Shown here: one piece after another, positions 33,744 to 42,315 of the stretch | Layout of the letters: each line of letters begins with the position of its first letter | Numbering within the stretch: the stretch's first letter is position 1 | Origin: an uncultured Actinomycetes bacterium | Lineage (GTDB): Bacteria > Actinomycetota > Actinomycetes > S36-B12 > UBA10799 | Direction: 5' to 3' | NCBI GenBank assembly: GCA_946803585.1 | Contig: CAMPEQ010000009.1 | Span: forward strand, 1-60,058 | Length of the DNA: 60,058 nt | Notes under the pieces: model-generated | The model's input: only the letters and a program-made list of their open reading frames with translations | The model's database searches: none | Told to the model about the DNA's origin: nothing | Made by a program: the position numbers and the translations under genes

Positions 33744-35753
33744 GTGGTCAAAACTGCGACCGAGTTTTTTGAGGTCACCAAGTTGAAACCCGCCTTTGGG
33801 CAGGGTCTTCGCGGCGCCCTCATCTGGGTGGTATTCCTCTTGATCGGGTTCAGTACCGATCAGATTGCCCTGGGAATTCAAGCGGGGTTCATTGGCTGGA
33901 TTGTGGCGTTTTGCGATGACGCATATGGCCTGACTAGGCGCTTCGTGGCAGCTACCGTCCTGACGGTGGTGGCTGCGCTGGCGGTGTTTATTGCAACGAT
34001 CGCGAGCGGCACGATCCTTGGTGCTGTACTGGTCACGGCATTTCTTGGTATGTGCGCGTCGCTGGCCGCCGTTGCTGGTCCCGCTGGCACCAAAAAGGGC
34101 CTCGTCGTGATGTTCTTAGCTCTCTTTGCCGTCGGTACGCCCGGTGACCTGGAGTTCGGGATCCAGATGCTGGTGGCCACACTCATTGGTGGTGTGGCAG
34201 CGATTCTCGCAATGCTGTTGATGGTGCCTTTTGGGCGTAGCCGAAATCCGTTACTTACGGTCGGCCAGCTCTACCGGGAATGCGCAAAGATCGCGCGCAA
34301 GTGCCAGGAAGGTGCCTCCGACGTTGATATATCTCAGTCGCGGATGGCCTTCGTGCAGGCCCAGCGAGAGACCTACCTTGATGCCCGCTACTCCGGCCGT
34401 GGCCGGACTCGCGCGCGACTGGTGGCGTATCTCGAACAAGGATCAGCGATCGTGAAGGCGCTGGTCACTTTCCAGGATGTGCGGCGTAGTGAAGACCTGC
34501 CGTTGACGGATAAGACCCGGGAGATGTACGGAGCCATCGCGGAGCTGTCGGACAGGGTCGATCAGGCGTTGCGCTCTCCTGGGCTGCGCGACCTTGGAAT
34601 CACCCGGACCACCGATGCGATAGATGCGGTTCTCGCTGAGATCATGGCCGGGCCGGAGGACGAGCGCGTCGGTCTAGCCGTGCTTCGGCACCTGCGAGGC
34701 GCGATTGGTGCGCTCGTCGATGTCGAGCCCGATCAAGCAACCGGAATCACTTTTCGCCCGATCCTCGGACCCTCGGCCCGTGAACGCCTCCTGGTCAATC
34801 TTCGCTATGACACCCCAATGCGTCGTCACATGCTTCGCTACGTGACGTTGATGGCGATCGCAACTGCGCTCTACAAGTACTTCGATATCCCGGACGGCTT
34901 CTTCATCACCATTGGCATCAACATCATGCTCCAATCGGACCTGGGCGGATCTGTCAGCAAGGTCCGCGCATATGCACTGGGAACGCTGGCCGGGTCGGCC
35001 ATCGGGGCGGTGTTGGGTGTGACGCTGGATTCGGTTCCGATCGGTCTAGCAGTCGCGACGTTCATCACGCTATTCATCATGATCTCCTACACCCGCGTGA
35101 CGTGGTGGGCATTCGCAGTTGGTGCATCGGTCTTCATCGTTTCTGCCCTTGGGCTGCTCGTTGAAGGCGGCTTCTATCTTGGGTTCTGGCGCTTCCTCGA
35201 TACGTTGATCGCGGCCGTAATGGTGGGGATCGGCTTGTACGTTCTGTGGCCCACTCGCGCGCGGGCAGTCTTACCGGCGCAGATCTCTCGTGCGCTGCTG
35301 CAGGTGGCGGAGTACTTGCGAGTGGCGTCCTCCGGTGAAGCCGATGTAGTCGGCCGTCAGCGGCTTGCGGTGGTCCGCAGTGCGAGCGAACTGAACCAGC
35401 GCGTCTTTGAGTATTCCCGTGAGCCGGGGAACTCCCCAGTGGCAGTTGCTGAGCTCCAAGAGACCCTCATTGACATCTTGCGGATGTACGGGTTGATCAC
35501 TGATGTCACCAAGTCCGACATCGAGTCGCGCACCGATGGGAAGGGCAGCGTTACCGAGGATCTGAGCGAGACACGAGACACCGTGATTGCCAATCTGGAG
35601 CAGGTGGCGCAGGCGTTCGCGGCGAAGTCCGCAGATACCAAACTTGCTGATATTCCTCCGCTGCCAGACGGGACAGACCATCGCGCGACCGGACGCGAGC
35701 TTGTCTCGATCGGCCTGATCGCGCAGTCCCTCTCGAGCCGCGCCGGCCACTAA
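33744..35753 (+). CDS. FUSC-family membrane protein
   Basis: A 669-residue protein with two halves, each a block of about six helices followed by a cytoplasmic helical domain. The second block (about 365-505; 'VTLMAIATALYKYFDIPDGF', 'LGGSVSKVRAYALGTLAGSA') is the FUSC_2 (fusaric-acid-resistance) signature. Relatives are thought to move aromatic acids or other weak acids outward; the substrate here is unknown. The start is a GTG at 33744, 60 bases after the VKOR stop. No periplasmic adaptor or outer-membrane partner is present, as expected for a Gram-positive. Confidence 0.82.
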   Translation: MVKTATEFFEVTKLKPAFGQGLRGALIWVVFLLIGFSTDQIALGIQAGFIGWIVAFCDDAYGLTRRFVAATVLTVVAALAVFIATIASGTILGAVLVTAFLGMCASLAAVAGPAGTKKGLVVMFLALFAVGTPGDLEFGIQMLVATLIGGVAAILAMLLMVPFGRSRNPLLTVGQLYRECAKIARKCQEGASDVDISQSRMAFVQAQRETYLDARYSGRGRTRARLVAYLEQGSAIVKALVTFQDVRRSEDLPLTDKTREMYGAIAELSDRVDQALRSPGLRDLGITRTTDAIDAVLAEIMAGPEDERVGLAVLRHLRGAIGALVDVEPDQATGITFRPILGPSARERLLVNLRYDTPMRRHMLRYVTLMAIATALYKYFDIPDGFFITIGINIMLQSDLGGSVSKVRAYALGTLAGSAIGAVLGVTLDSVPIGLAVATFITLFIMISYTRVTWWAFAVGASVFIVSALGLLVEGGFYLGFWRFLDTLIAAVMVGIGLYVLWPTRARAVLPAQISRALLQVAEYLRVASSGEADVVGRQRLAVVRSASELNQRVFEYSREPGNSPVAVAELQETLIDILRMYGLITDVTKSDIESRTDGKGSVTEDLSETRDTVIANLEQVAQAFAAKSADTKLADIPPLPDGTDHRATGRELVSIGLIAQSLSSRAGH

Positions 35754-35764
35754 CCCGCCGCTGG

Positions 35765-36273
35765 GTGGCTGCACATTCGGGGGTTTTCACCCGCTCCCAC
35801 GCCCTCAATTGTGGCGTCACTCCGCGGCGATTTCGGACCGGATCGGCAGATGGTGAGTGGGTTCGATTCAACGGTGCGTGGATCATGGCGGACCACCCTG
35901 TCACGTTCTCCTCGCGCTGTTGGCTGGCCATCTTTCGCTCGGGGGCCCAGGCACGCATCACCGGAGTGAGTGCTCTGAAGCTGTACGGGATGGAGCTTGC
36001 CGATCCCAACGTGTTCGTTTCCGTTCCGTCGGGTCGCTATTGGGGATAGGTGACTGCGTCCACGAATCAAAACGGATTGTTGTCGAGGTTGATGGTCAGG
36101 CGTGGCACACCGTATCCGAACGATTCCAGCGCGACCGTGACCGGCAGAACCGGCTGATCAACAACGGCTGGCACGTCCTACGTTTCACCTGGCACGATCT
36201 CCGATACGACCCCGCAACGGTCGCCGAGACGATCTGGACGGCGCTACAACGCGCGAGCGTGGCAGACAGGTGA
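35765..36273 (+). pseudogene. Decayed DUF559 (Vsr-like endonuclease fold) gene
   Basis: Two pieces of one gene lie in different frames. Bases 35765-36049 encode the N-terminal AbiEi-like winged-helix part ('GVFTRSHALNCGVTPRRF', then 'ITGVSALKLYGMEL' and 'VFVSVPSGRYWG'). From about 36047 another frame gives the C-terminal nuclease part ('RIVVEVDGQAWHTVSERFQR', 'GWHVLRFTWHDLRYDP'). Intact relatives have roughly 100 or more residues between these segments, so an internal deletion that also shifted the frame is the simplest reading. The Glu-Val-Asp of the nuclease core survives. These proteins are often linked to mobile or defence loci. A small intact C-terminal product is possible but unlikely. 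Confidence 0.75.
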
Positions 36274-36339
36274 ACTCTGGTCGTGACTGCTGACCTTTGA
36301 GTTCGGCATCGAGCTCGGGCGGCGGGCACACTTGGTCAA

Positions 36340-37296
36340 ATGAATGAAGAGCGGGTCGAGTGGGTCTCGCGCGACCGGATCCGCATCGTTGGCCGTGCCG
36401 AACAGATCGTTGTCGGCAAGGCGATCAATCACTGGCCGCTAGTGGGGGACTTCGTCACCCTTGACGAGACAGAGGAACGCGTCGAGGAGGTCGTCAGTCG
36501 CCGCAACGTGCTGCGGCGAGCAGATCCGGGTCAGGGCGACCAAGAACTCGCCGCCAACGTGGATGTCCTGCTGCTGGTGTGTGGAGCAGACCGTCCGATC
36601 AAGGCGGGGAGAATCGCGCGAGAGGCAGCGCTGGCATGGGAATGCGGAGCGGAACCGATAGTTGTCATCACAAAGAGCGACCTTGCCGCGGACATCTCAG
36701 GCCTAATGACGACAGTTGTGCAGCAGAACCCTGGGATAGACGTGATTGCGACAACCACGTCGGACTCCACCACAGCAGAGATGTTGCTGGACGTGATTGG
36801 TGATCGGACCGCGGTTCTGATCGGCGAGTCGGGCGCAGGTAAGTCGAGCCTGACGAATGCGTTGGCCGGCCGCGACGTGGCGGCTGTCGATGGCGTTAGG
36901 GAAGGTGACCAAAAAGGGCGTCACACGACTACGGCCAGATCATTGTTAGCGATTGGTGACGGCGGAACCATCATCGATACTCCAGGGATTAGAGCCGTAG
37001 GTCTACCGAGTGGGGTAGATGTCGACGAGTTGATGTTCGCTGACATCGTCGCGTTAGAAGGTGGGTGCAAGTTCCGAGACTGTCGTCATCTTGACGAGCC
37101 GGGCTGCAATGTCCGTACCGCAGCAGAGGCCGGGGCGTTGCCTGCTCAGCGCCTAGATTTGTGGCATGAGCTTCGGCGAGAAGCCGAGTCAGCCCAGCGC
37201 CGCGCGAACGTTCACGAGCAGCGTCGGTACGAACGATCTTTCTCTCGAATAGTCGACGAGGCCCAACGGATCAAGCGTGGGGACCAACCTCGATGA
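36340..37296 (+). CDS. rsgA: Ribosome small-subunit-dependent GTPase A
   Basis: A 318-residue circularly permuted GTPase that aids 30S maturation. Motif order is G4 'TKSD' (111-114), G1 'GESGAGKSS' (162-170), G3 'DTPG' (213-216), as expected for the family. The C-terminal zinc knuckle has Cys243, Cys248, His250 and Cys256. An N-terminal OB-like part covers 1-65, somewhat shorter than in E. coli but typical for actinobacteria. In other actinobacteria rsgA commonly sits next to aroA; here it follows the decayed DUF559 gene and precedes DUF2461. Confidence 0.93.
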   Translation: MNEERVEWVSRDRIRIVGRAEQIVVGKAINHWPLVGDFVTLDETEERVEEVVSRRNVLRRADPGQGDQELAANVDVLLLVCGADRPIKAGRIAREAALAWECGAEPIVVITKSDLAADISGLMTTVVQQNPGIDVIATTTSDSTTAEMLLDVIGDRTAVLIGESGAGKSSLTNALAGRDVAAVDGVREGDQKGRHTTTARSLLAIGDGGTIIDTPGIRAVGLPSGVDVDELMFADIVALEGGCKFRDCRHLDEPGCNVRTAAEAGALPAQRLDLWHELRREAESAQRRANVHEQRRYERSFSRIVDEAQRIKRGDQPR

Positions 37297-37331
37297 CGGA
37301 TTACGCCAACCATGAAGGGGAAGGAGTGAAG

Positions 37332-38003
37332 ATGACATATGAGGGGTTTCCAACTGGCAGCTTGACCTTCCTCAAGGACTTGTCGGAGAACAACAACAAA
37401 GGCTGGTTTGATGAGCACCGCCGCGACTACGAGGAGTTCTGGGTCGAACAGGGAAAGGAGTTCGTGGTCGCAGCGGGCGAGCCGTTGTCAAGGCTGCGAC
37501 CGCAGATCAATGCCGATCCTAGGGTCAATAAATCGCTCTTCCGAATCAACCGCGACGTGCGGTTCTCCAAGGACAAGACGCCCTATAAAGAGACACTGGA
37601 CCTGATGTTCTGGGAGGGCGAGCGCAAGGGTGCGGTGTCTAGCTTCTACTTCCGGTTGACGCCCACCACGGTCTATGCAGGAACGGGAGCGCATATCTTC
37701 GATCGCGAGGTACTGGCTGCGTTTCGACGAGCGGTTCAGGACCAAGCAAAGGCCGATGCGCTTCTCGGGGTGATCACAGATCTACCCGAAGGCGTGAGCG
37801 GCGAGACTTATAAGCGGACTCCCGCCACGGATGCTCCGGTATCCGATCACCAAGCCTGGCTGCTGCGACACAGCGCCCTGTTTGTCACATCGGAACGGAC
37901 CGTTGGCGCATGGGTGGGGACTCCTGAAGTCCTCGATTGGGCGGTCGATCAGTGGCGGAACCAAGCTGCGCTCCACGAGTGGCTCGTCCAAAACTTAGGC
38001 TGA
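37332..38003 (+). CDS. DUF2461 (TIGR02453) family protein
   Basis: A 223-residue soluble protein. The start 'YEGFPTGSLTFLKDLSENNN' and 'GWFDEHRRDYEEFW', then 'RINRDVRFSKDKTPYKETLD' and 'FYFRLTPTTVYAGTGAHIFD', are the family's signatures. Function is unknown across the family. I place the start at the ATG 37332, preceded by AAGGAG at 6 bases; an upstream ATG that overlaps the rsgA stop would add 13 residues. Confidence 0.88.
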   Translation: MTYEGFPTGSLTFLKDLSENNNKGWFDEHRRDYEEFWVEQGKEFVVAAGEPLSRLRPQINADPRVNKSLFRINRDVRFSKDKTPYKETLDLMFWEGERKGAVSSFYFRLTPTTVYAGTGAHIFDREVLAAFRRAVQDQAKADALLGVITDLPEGVSGETYKRTPATDAPVSDHQAWLLRHSALFVTSERTVGAWVGTPEVLDWAVDQWRNQAALHEWLVQNLG

Positions 38004-38031
38004 TTCCAGGCCACGGCCATGTCCGCGTGCA

Positions 38032-38661
38032 TCAGATCCCTGAAACAAACGGGGCTTGATGAAGGTAGCTAGGTCGATCGATCAGATCGGCGACAAATTC
38101 TGCTAAGTCTGCTCGCGTGATGGTGCTCGATCCGGTTGCCCGGTGTGCATCATGGGTGATCTTGCCGGTTGCTCCGGAGTCCTTCAATCGAGGTGGTCGC
38201 ACGAGTGTCCAGTCGAGGCCGCTGTCGCGGAAGAGCTCGTACTCGCGGAACTTGTCTCGGACCATGGGGCCGGCTAAGCGGCGGATCCCAAATGTGACGA
38301 CCTTCGCGGTTAGATCCTTCTCATCGCCTGGGATGTCGACGCCTTCCCCGCTGACGCCAATGAATCGGAGGATCCCATGGCGCCTCATTGCTGGAATCAG
38401 TTCCACTGCGGTGCGCGACTGAAGGGTCGGGTCATGCTTGTCCGGACCCAGTGCCGATACGACTACGTTTGCATTCGTCAAGAGCTCGTCTAGTGCCTCG
38501 GGCGAGTCGCTGAGGCCCACCACGACGCTAACCCGATCCCGATCCGGTAGTTCTTTGGAAGTGTCACGAACTAGCGCCTTCACGTGGTTGCCGTGTTCAA
38601 GAAGCACGCGAACTAGTTGGCGCCCCGTGCGCCCGGTTCCGCCTAGTAAGGCGATGTTCAT
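38032..38661 (-). CDS. NAD(P)-binding protein, atypical SDR (NmrA/SDR5-like)
   Basis: A 209-residue Rossmann protein with 'NIALLGGTGRTGRQLVRVLL' (dinucleotide loop GGTGRTG at 8-14), 'VVVSALGPDKHD' and 'LRFIGVSGEGVD'. Typical of the short atypical SDRs that act as reductases or flavin/biliverdin-type enzymes, or bind NADP as sensors. The ATG at 38661 has GGGAG 4 bases upstream. The tRNA-Arg gene lies 37 bases upstream on the same strand. Confidence 0.85.
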   Translation of the reverse strand: MNIALLGGTGRTGRQLVRVLLEHGNHVKALVRDTSKELPDRDRVSVVVGLSDSPEALDELLTNANVVVSALGPDKHDPTLQSRTAVELIPAMRRHGILRFIGVSGEGVDIPGDEKDLTAKVVTFGIRRLAGPMVRDKFREYELFRDSGLDWTLVRPPRLKDSGATGKITHDAHRATGSSTITRADLAEFVADLIDRPSYLHQAPFVSGI

Positions 38662-38698
38662 GGCGCTCCCTGGGTTAGCTGACACCGAACTTCCAAGT

Positions 38699-38771
38699 GC
38701 CCCGGAGCGGAATCGAACCGCTGGCCTACCCCTTAGGAGGGGGTCGCTCTATCCGACTGAGCTACCGAGGC
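38699..38771 (-). tRNA. tRNA-Arg (anticodon CCT)
   Basis: A 73-base cloverleaf. The 7-bp acceptor stem is GCCTCGG/CCGGGGC with one G-T pair, the D-arm GCTC...GAGC, the anticodon arm ACCCC-CTCCTAA-GGGGT with anticodon CCT, and the T-arm AGCGG-TTCGATT-CCGCT. CCA is not encoded. It reads AGG codons. Confidence 0.95.
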
Positions 38772-39073
38772 GAAGTGCACAAGTCCGGGCTATCAAGGGC
38801 GCTGGACCATCGCCCTTGGTCTTAGGCGGGTGTGCCGACGTTCACTCTACCGAGAGCGGGGCATGGATTCGGCGCGGACGCCGGTGAATGTAACTTCGCA
38901 CCCTCGGCGCACACGTGGCCAGAGCTCCACGCGACCCACTTCGCGCACGGCTTAGTCGGCAGTCGGTTCCCTATGCCGCCACTGATCACCCGAGTGGGCT
39001 AAGACGATTAGAGAACGGATTCTTGCGATTGAGTGATGAGTATCGTTGGCACGAGAGAGCGAAGGAGGCCGAA
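38772..39073. other. Intergenic region between tRNA-Arg and the cyclase gene
   Basis: About 300 bases without a clear gene. It should hold the promoters of the tRNA (leftward) and of the GAF-GGDEF gene (rightward). A 7-bp inverted repeat AAGGGCG/CGCCCTT with a 9-base loop lies at 38795-38817. The cyclase frame is open from 38915, but the part before 39074 has no family similarity. Confidence 0.45.
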
Positions 39074-40120
39074 ATGATTGAGGCTGATGTTGGAACAAAG
39101 TCTTGGGAGCTTGTTGGAGTCATCCAAGACCTATCGTTGGCAAGATCCCACGAGGCAATTCGCGATGTCGTAAGGCACGCGGCACGGCGGCTCGTGAACG
39201 CCGATGGTGCGACCTTTGTGATCCCGGAAGATGGAAACTGCTACTACATCGATGAGGACGCGATCAGTCCACTTTGGAAGGGTTCGCGGTTCCCACTAGA
39301 GAGCTGTATCAGTGGTTGGGCGATGCGAAACAAGACGAATGCTGTCATCGCTGACGTCTTTGTGGACGACCGGATTCCCCATGATGCGTACCGGCAGACT
39401 TTCGTCAAGAGCTTGGTGATGACACCTATTCGCCAGTCCGATCCGATCGGCGCGATCGGGGTCTATTGGGCGCACGAATATGAAGCGACCGACACCGAAG
39501 TGAAGCTCCTACAAGCCTTGGCTGATACAACCGCCGTCGCGATGGAAAGCGTCGACACCTTGAACGAGCTCGAGGCTCGGGTGCAAGAGCGGACCATGGC
39601 ACTGGACGTGGCGAATCAGAAGCTAGTTGAGCTATCGCTAACCGATGAACTCACAGGGCTGCGAAACCGACGTGGATACGACCTCTTGGGCGGACATGAG
39701 TATGACCTCAGCTCTCGGCAGGGTCTGTCAACGGCGGTCGTTTTTGTCGATGTTGATGGCCTTAAGGAGGTCAACGACACTCTGGGCCACGAAGAAGGAG
39801 ACCGGTTGATTGTGGCGATCTCGGAGTTGCTCACTAGCTCGTTTCGCAACTCCGATGTAGTTGCCCGGGTGGGTGGCGATGAGTTCGCGGTCCTCATGGT
39901 TGCATCGATGCAGGATGTCGATCAGGCAATCAACAGATTCAACGACTCGATGAGTAGATACAACCGCGAGACGATGCGTCCCTATGAGCTGCATGCCAGC
40001 GTTGGCAGCGCAGAGGGAATGGACTCGGCAAGTCTGGCGGATGTAACCGACCTGGCGGATCAGGCGATGTACGAGCACAAGGCGGCCCGCAAACGCCTCG
40101 CGGCTGAACTCGTTGGTTAG
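39074..40120 (+). CDS. GAF-domain diguanylate cyclase
   Basis: A 348-residue cytoplasmic enzyme making c-di-GMP. An N-terminal GAF sensor domain (about 10-165, 'SCISGWAMRNKTNAVIADVF', 'MTPIRQSDPIGAIGVYWA') joins through a short coiled segment to a GGDEF domain (about 185-345). The catalytic 'RVGGDEFAVL' (GGDEF 267-271) is intact, and an RxxD inhibition site ('RNSD', 258-261) lies five residues upstream, so product feedback is expected. I chose the ATG at 39074, preceded by AAGGAGG; the frame also extends to a weak start at 38915. No EAL or HD-GYP gene is nearby. Confidence 0.92.
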   Translation: MIEADVGTKSWELVGVIQDLSLARSHEAIRDVVRHAARRLVNADGATFVIPEDGNCYYIDEDAISPLWKGSRFPLESCISGWAMRNKTNAVIADVFVDDRIPHDAYRQTFVKSLVMTPIRQSDPIGAIGVYWAHEYEATDTEVKLLQALADTTAVAMESVDTLNELEARVQERTMALDVANQKLVELSLTDELTGLRNRRGYDLLGGHEYDLSSRQGLSTAVVFVDVDGLKEVNDTLGHEEGDRLIVAISELLTSSFRNSDVVARVGGDEFAVLMVASMQDVDQAINRFNDSMSRYNRETMRPYELHASVGSAEGMDSASLADVTDLADQAMYEHKAARKRLAAELVG

Positions 40121-40176
40121 GTGTTGTTGAGAGTGTTGGCGGTAGTACTTACTCCGCAGTAGAACTCGCTAGATAG

Positions 40177-41112
40177 CTACCCGGCAGCAAACTGCGCAGC
40201 AATTCCCTTCGCTGTCTCCGCGTCGCTAGCTGATTGTTCCTTCGGGAAGGCCGCGCTTTGCCAGGCAAGCCACGTTGCGATTGAGGTGGCGGGCGAGCCG
40301 GTGACCTGCTCGTGGGTATCGGTCACCAGGGATGCATCACCGCGTCCCCACGCCCGAAGGTGGCAAAGGACATTTGTCTCGAGCGCATCGCGATCGGGAT
40401 AGACGTGCTCTTCGAGGAGGAGGCCCGCGAAGTCGTCTTCAGACATGTCGTAGTAGGTAACCGTGCGATCCACTTGGGCTGAGACGGCTGCCGCTACCTC
40501 GAACAGATCGATCGCCACCGGCCCCGTAATCAGATACTCCTGGCCGCTGCCTCCGAGGCCCTTCTCGATAACGGTTGCTGTAACCAGCGCGACGTCATCA
40601 AGGGCAACGAGCCCCACCTTTCCGTGGCCTGAGATCCCGAATATCGAGTCAATCTTCACGGAGTCCGCGTATCCCAACAGCGACGTCTCCATGACCGAGT
40701 TCGGTGAGATGAGGGACCAAGGAAGGCCGGAAGCCTTAATGTGATCAATAGATGCCAAGTGCATCGAACTGAGATGATCACCACGATGTTCAACCGCCCC
40801 GTGGATCTTCAGGATCTGTGGGTTTGAGTCGCTAGCAACCGCTGCATCGACGACTGCCGCCTCACGGATAGCAATGTGATCATCCATTGGCGTGACGAGG
40901 AAGATATGGCTGACACCATCGACAGCGGCCGTCAGTGTCTCTGGCTTATCCATGTCACCGACCACCACGGATACGTTTGGTGCCTCCACGGTGAACTTAC
41001 TGGCATCGCGAACCAGCGCCCGAACATCTACGTCGGGGTTGCCCGCCAGCTGTCGGATGAGCGCGCCTCCGAACATTCCGTTACCGGTCGTTACCAAGAC
41101 TGTTGTCTTCAT
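40177..41112 (-). CDS. NmrA-like NAD(P)-binding oxidoreductase
   Basis: A 311-residue atypical SDR with an altered dinucleotide loop 'TTGNGMFGGALIRQLA' (residues 8-23), 'VRALVRDASKF', 'VVVGDMDKPETL' and 'SHIFLVTPMDD'. The overall pattern is that of NmrA/quinone-oxidoreductase-2-like proteins, either NADPH-dependent reductases or redox-sensing binders. Length is normal. It is convergent with the cyclase gene and divergent from the SDR gene at 41443. Confidence 0.83.
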   Translation of the reverse strand: MKTTVLVTTGNGMFGGALIRQLAGNPDVDVRALVRDASKFTVEAPNVSVVVGDMDKPETLTAAVDGVSHIFLVTPMDDHIAIREAAVVDAAVASDSNPQILKIHGAVEHRGDHLSSMHLASIDHIKASGLPWSLISPNSVMETSLLGYADSVKIDSIFGISGHGKVGLVALDDVALVTATVIEKGLGGSGQEYLITGPVAIDLFEVAAAVSAQVDRTVTYYDMSEDDFAGLLLEEHVYPDRDALETNVLCHLRAWGRGDASLVTDTHEQVTGSPATSIATWLAWQSAAFPKEQSASDAETAKGIAAQFAAG

Positions 41113-41442
41113 ACTGAGCTCCCTGCGTTAGTCGGAATGACACGTCGGAACGGCCGCCAGTAGCTCTCGGCAGAACTCATCCTGCCGTCGAATGCGGACG
41201 GATTCAAACAGCGTTCCCCCGATAGACCGAGCCCAGGACGTGAGTACCGTCAAGATCGGAGACTCGATCTCGATCGAGCGCCGTGAAGCTCGAGCCTTGG
41301 GATCCGCTAGGGGCTGGGGTCCTACGGAGGTGAAGCCGATGCGACGGCGGGGTGGGAAGCTGGCAGGCTTGATTGCTGTCGGTGGTTGTCGTGAGCAGTG
41401 CTAGCAGCGCGCGGCAGAAGAACAGGGCGGCAGGAGACCAGA
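41113..41442. other. Divergent intergenic region before the second SDR gene
   Basis: 330 bases between divergent starts. No frame in it shows family similarity: a 70-codon open frame at 41192-41404 has low-complexity content. AGGAG just before the GTG at 41443 is the SDR ribosome site. I see no repeat or strong promoter. Confidence 0.4.
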
Positions 41443-42315
41443 GTGGAATGCAATCGGAATCACGCGGTTATTACCGGGACCTCGTCGGGGATCGGTAAGG
41501 CCACGATGGAGGCGGTGCTGGCTGCGGGCTGGCACGTTTTTGCCGGAGACCGTCAGACGGAGGGAATCGGTGCGACTACGTCGGTCTCGGCCGGGCTGCT
41601 GACTCCGGTCCGATTGGACGTCACCATCGAGGATGAGATCGAAACTGTCGCGCGGGCTGTGGAGGATCATGTTGGCGAGCGAGGTATCAACGCACTGGCG
41701 AATATCGCCGGTGTCGGCGTACCGGGGCCGTTGGAAACGATGCCCATCGAGAAGTTGAAATTCTCGTTTGAGGTTGACGTCTTTGGCCAGGTGGCCCTGA
41801 CGCAGGCGCTGCTGCCACTCATCCGTAGCGCGCGCGGCCGAATCGTCTTCACGGGGTCAATCGCTGACCGGGTCAGTCCACCCTTCTTCGGAGCGTTGTC
41901 GTCATCCAAATCGGCGATTGCCGCGATCAATGACACCTTCAGACAAGAGTTGGCACCCTGGGGAATCGCAGTCATTCTTGTCGAGCCAGGATTCATCTCG
42001 ACTGGGGCCGATGTGACGACGAAGCAGATGATCGACCAGGTAAGCGCTGACTTCACACCCGACCAGGAGCAGCTCTATGGAGAGATCTTTAGCCGCGCTA
42101 CCGAGGCGGGTGAGAAAGTGCAGGACGCGGGTAGCTCCCCGCAGGGCGTGGCCGCAACGATCCTTCAGGCGATCACCGCAGATAAGCCGAAGGATCGTTA
42201 CCTGACCGGGTCAAAATCGCACTTGGCTGCGGCATTGGCGAGGCTGCCGCACGGAGTACAAGATCGGCTAGCGCGCAGAGCATTCGATCAACCGGACCCC
42301 GGTTCGATCAGCTAG
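41443..42315 (+). CDS. SDR-family protein lacking the catalytic Tyr
   Basis: A 290-residue Rossmann protein with 'VITGTSSGIGKATMEAVLA' near the start, 'NIAGVGVPGPLETM' in place of NNAG, and the Ser strand 'GRIVFTGSIADRVS'. The catalytic YxxxK reads 'ALSSSKSAIAA', with Leu where Tyr is expected and Lys kept. The rest ('PWGIAVILVEPGFISTGA') follows the retinol/17beta-HSD-like classical SDRs. The GTG start has AGGAG 6 bases upstream. It may have altered or no dehydrogenase activity. Its 3' end overlaps the convergent next gene by 8 bases. Confidence 0.82.
   Translation: MECNRNHAVITGTSSGIGKATMEAVLAAGWHVFAGDRQTEGIGATTSVSAGLLTPVRLDVTIEDEIETVARAVEDHVGERGINALANIAGVGVPGPLETMPIEKLKFSFEVDVFGQVALTQALLPLIRSARGRIVFTGSIADRVSPPFFGALSSSKSAIAAINDTFRQELAPWGIAVILVEPGFISTGADVTTKQMIDQVSADFTPDQEQLYGEIFSRATEAGEKVQDAGSSPQGVAATILQAITADKPKDRYLTGSKSHLAAALARLPHGVQDRLARRAFDQPDPGSIS

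Noticed and set aside
41425-41442. 'gcaggagacc' before the SDR gene, reminiscent of a cobalamin-riboswitch core
   Set aside because: No other conserved elements of that riboswitch surround it; AGGAG is simply the ribosome site of the SDR gene.
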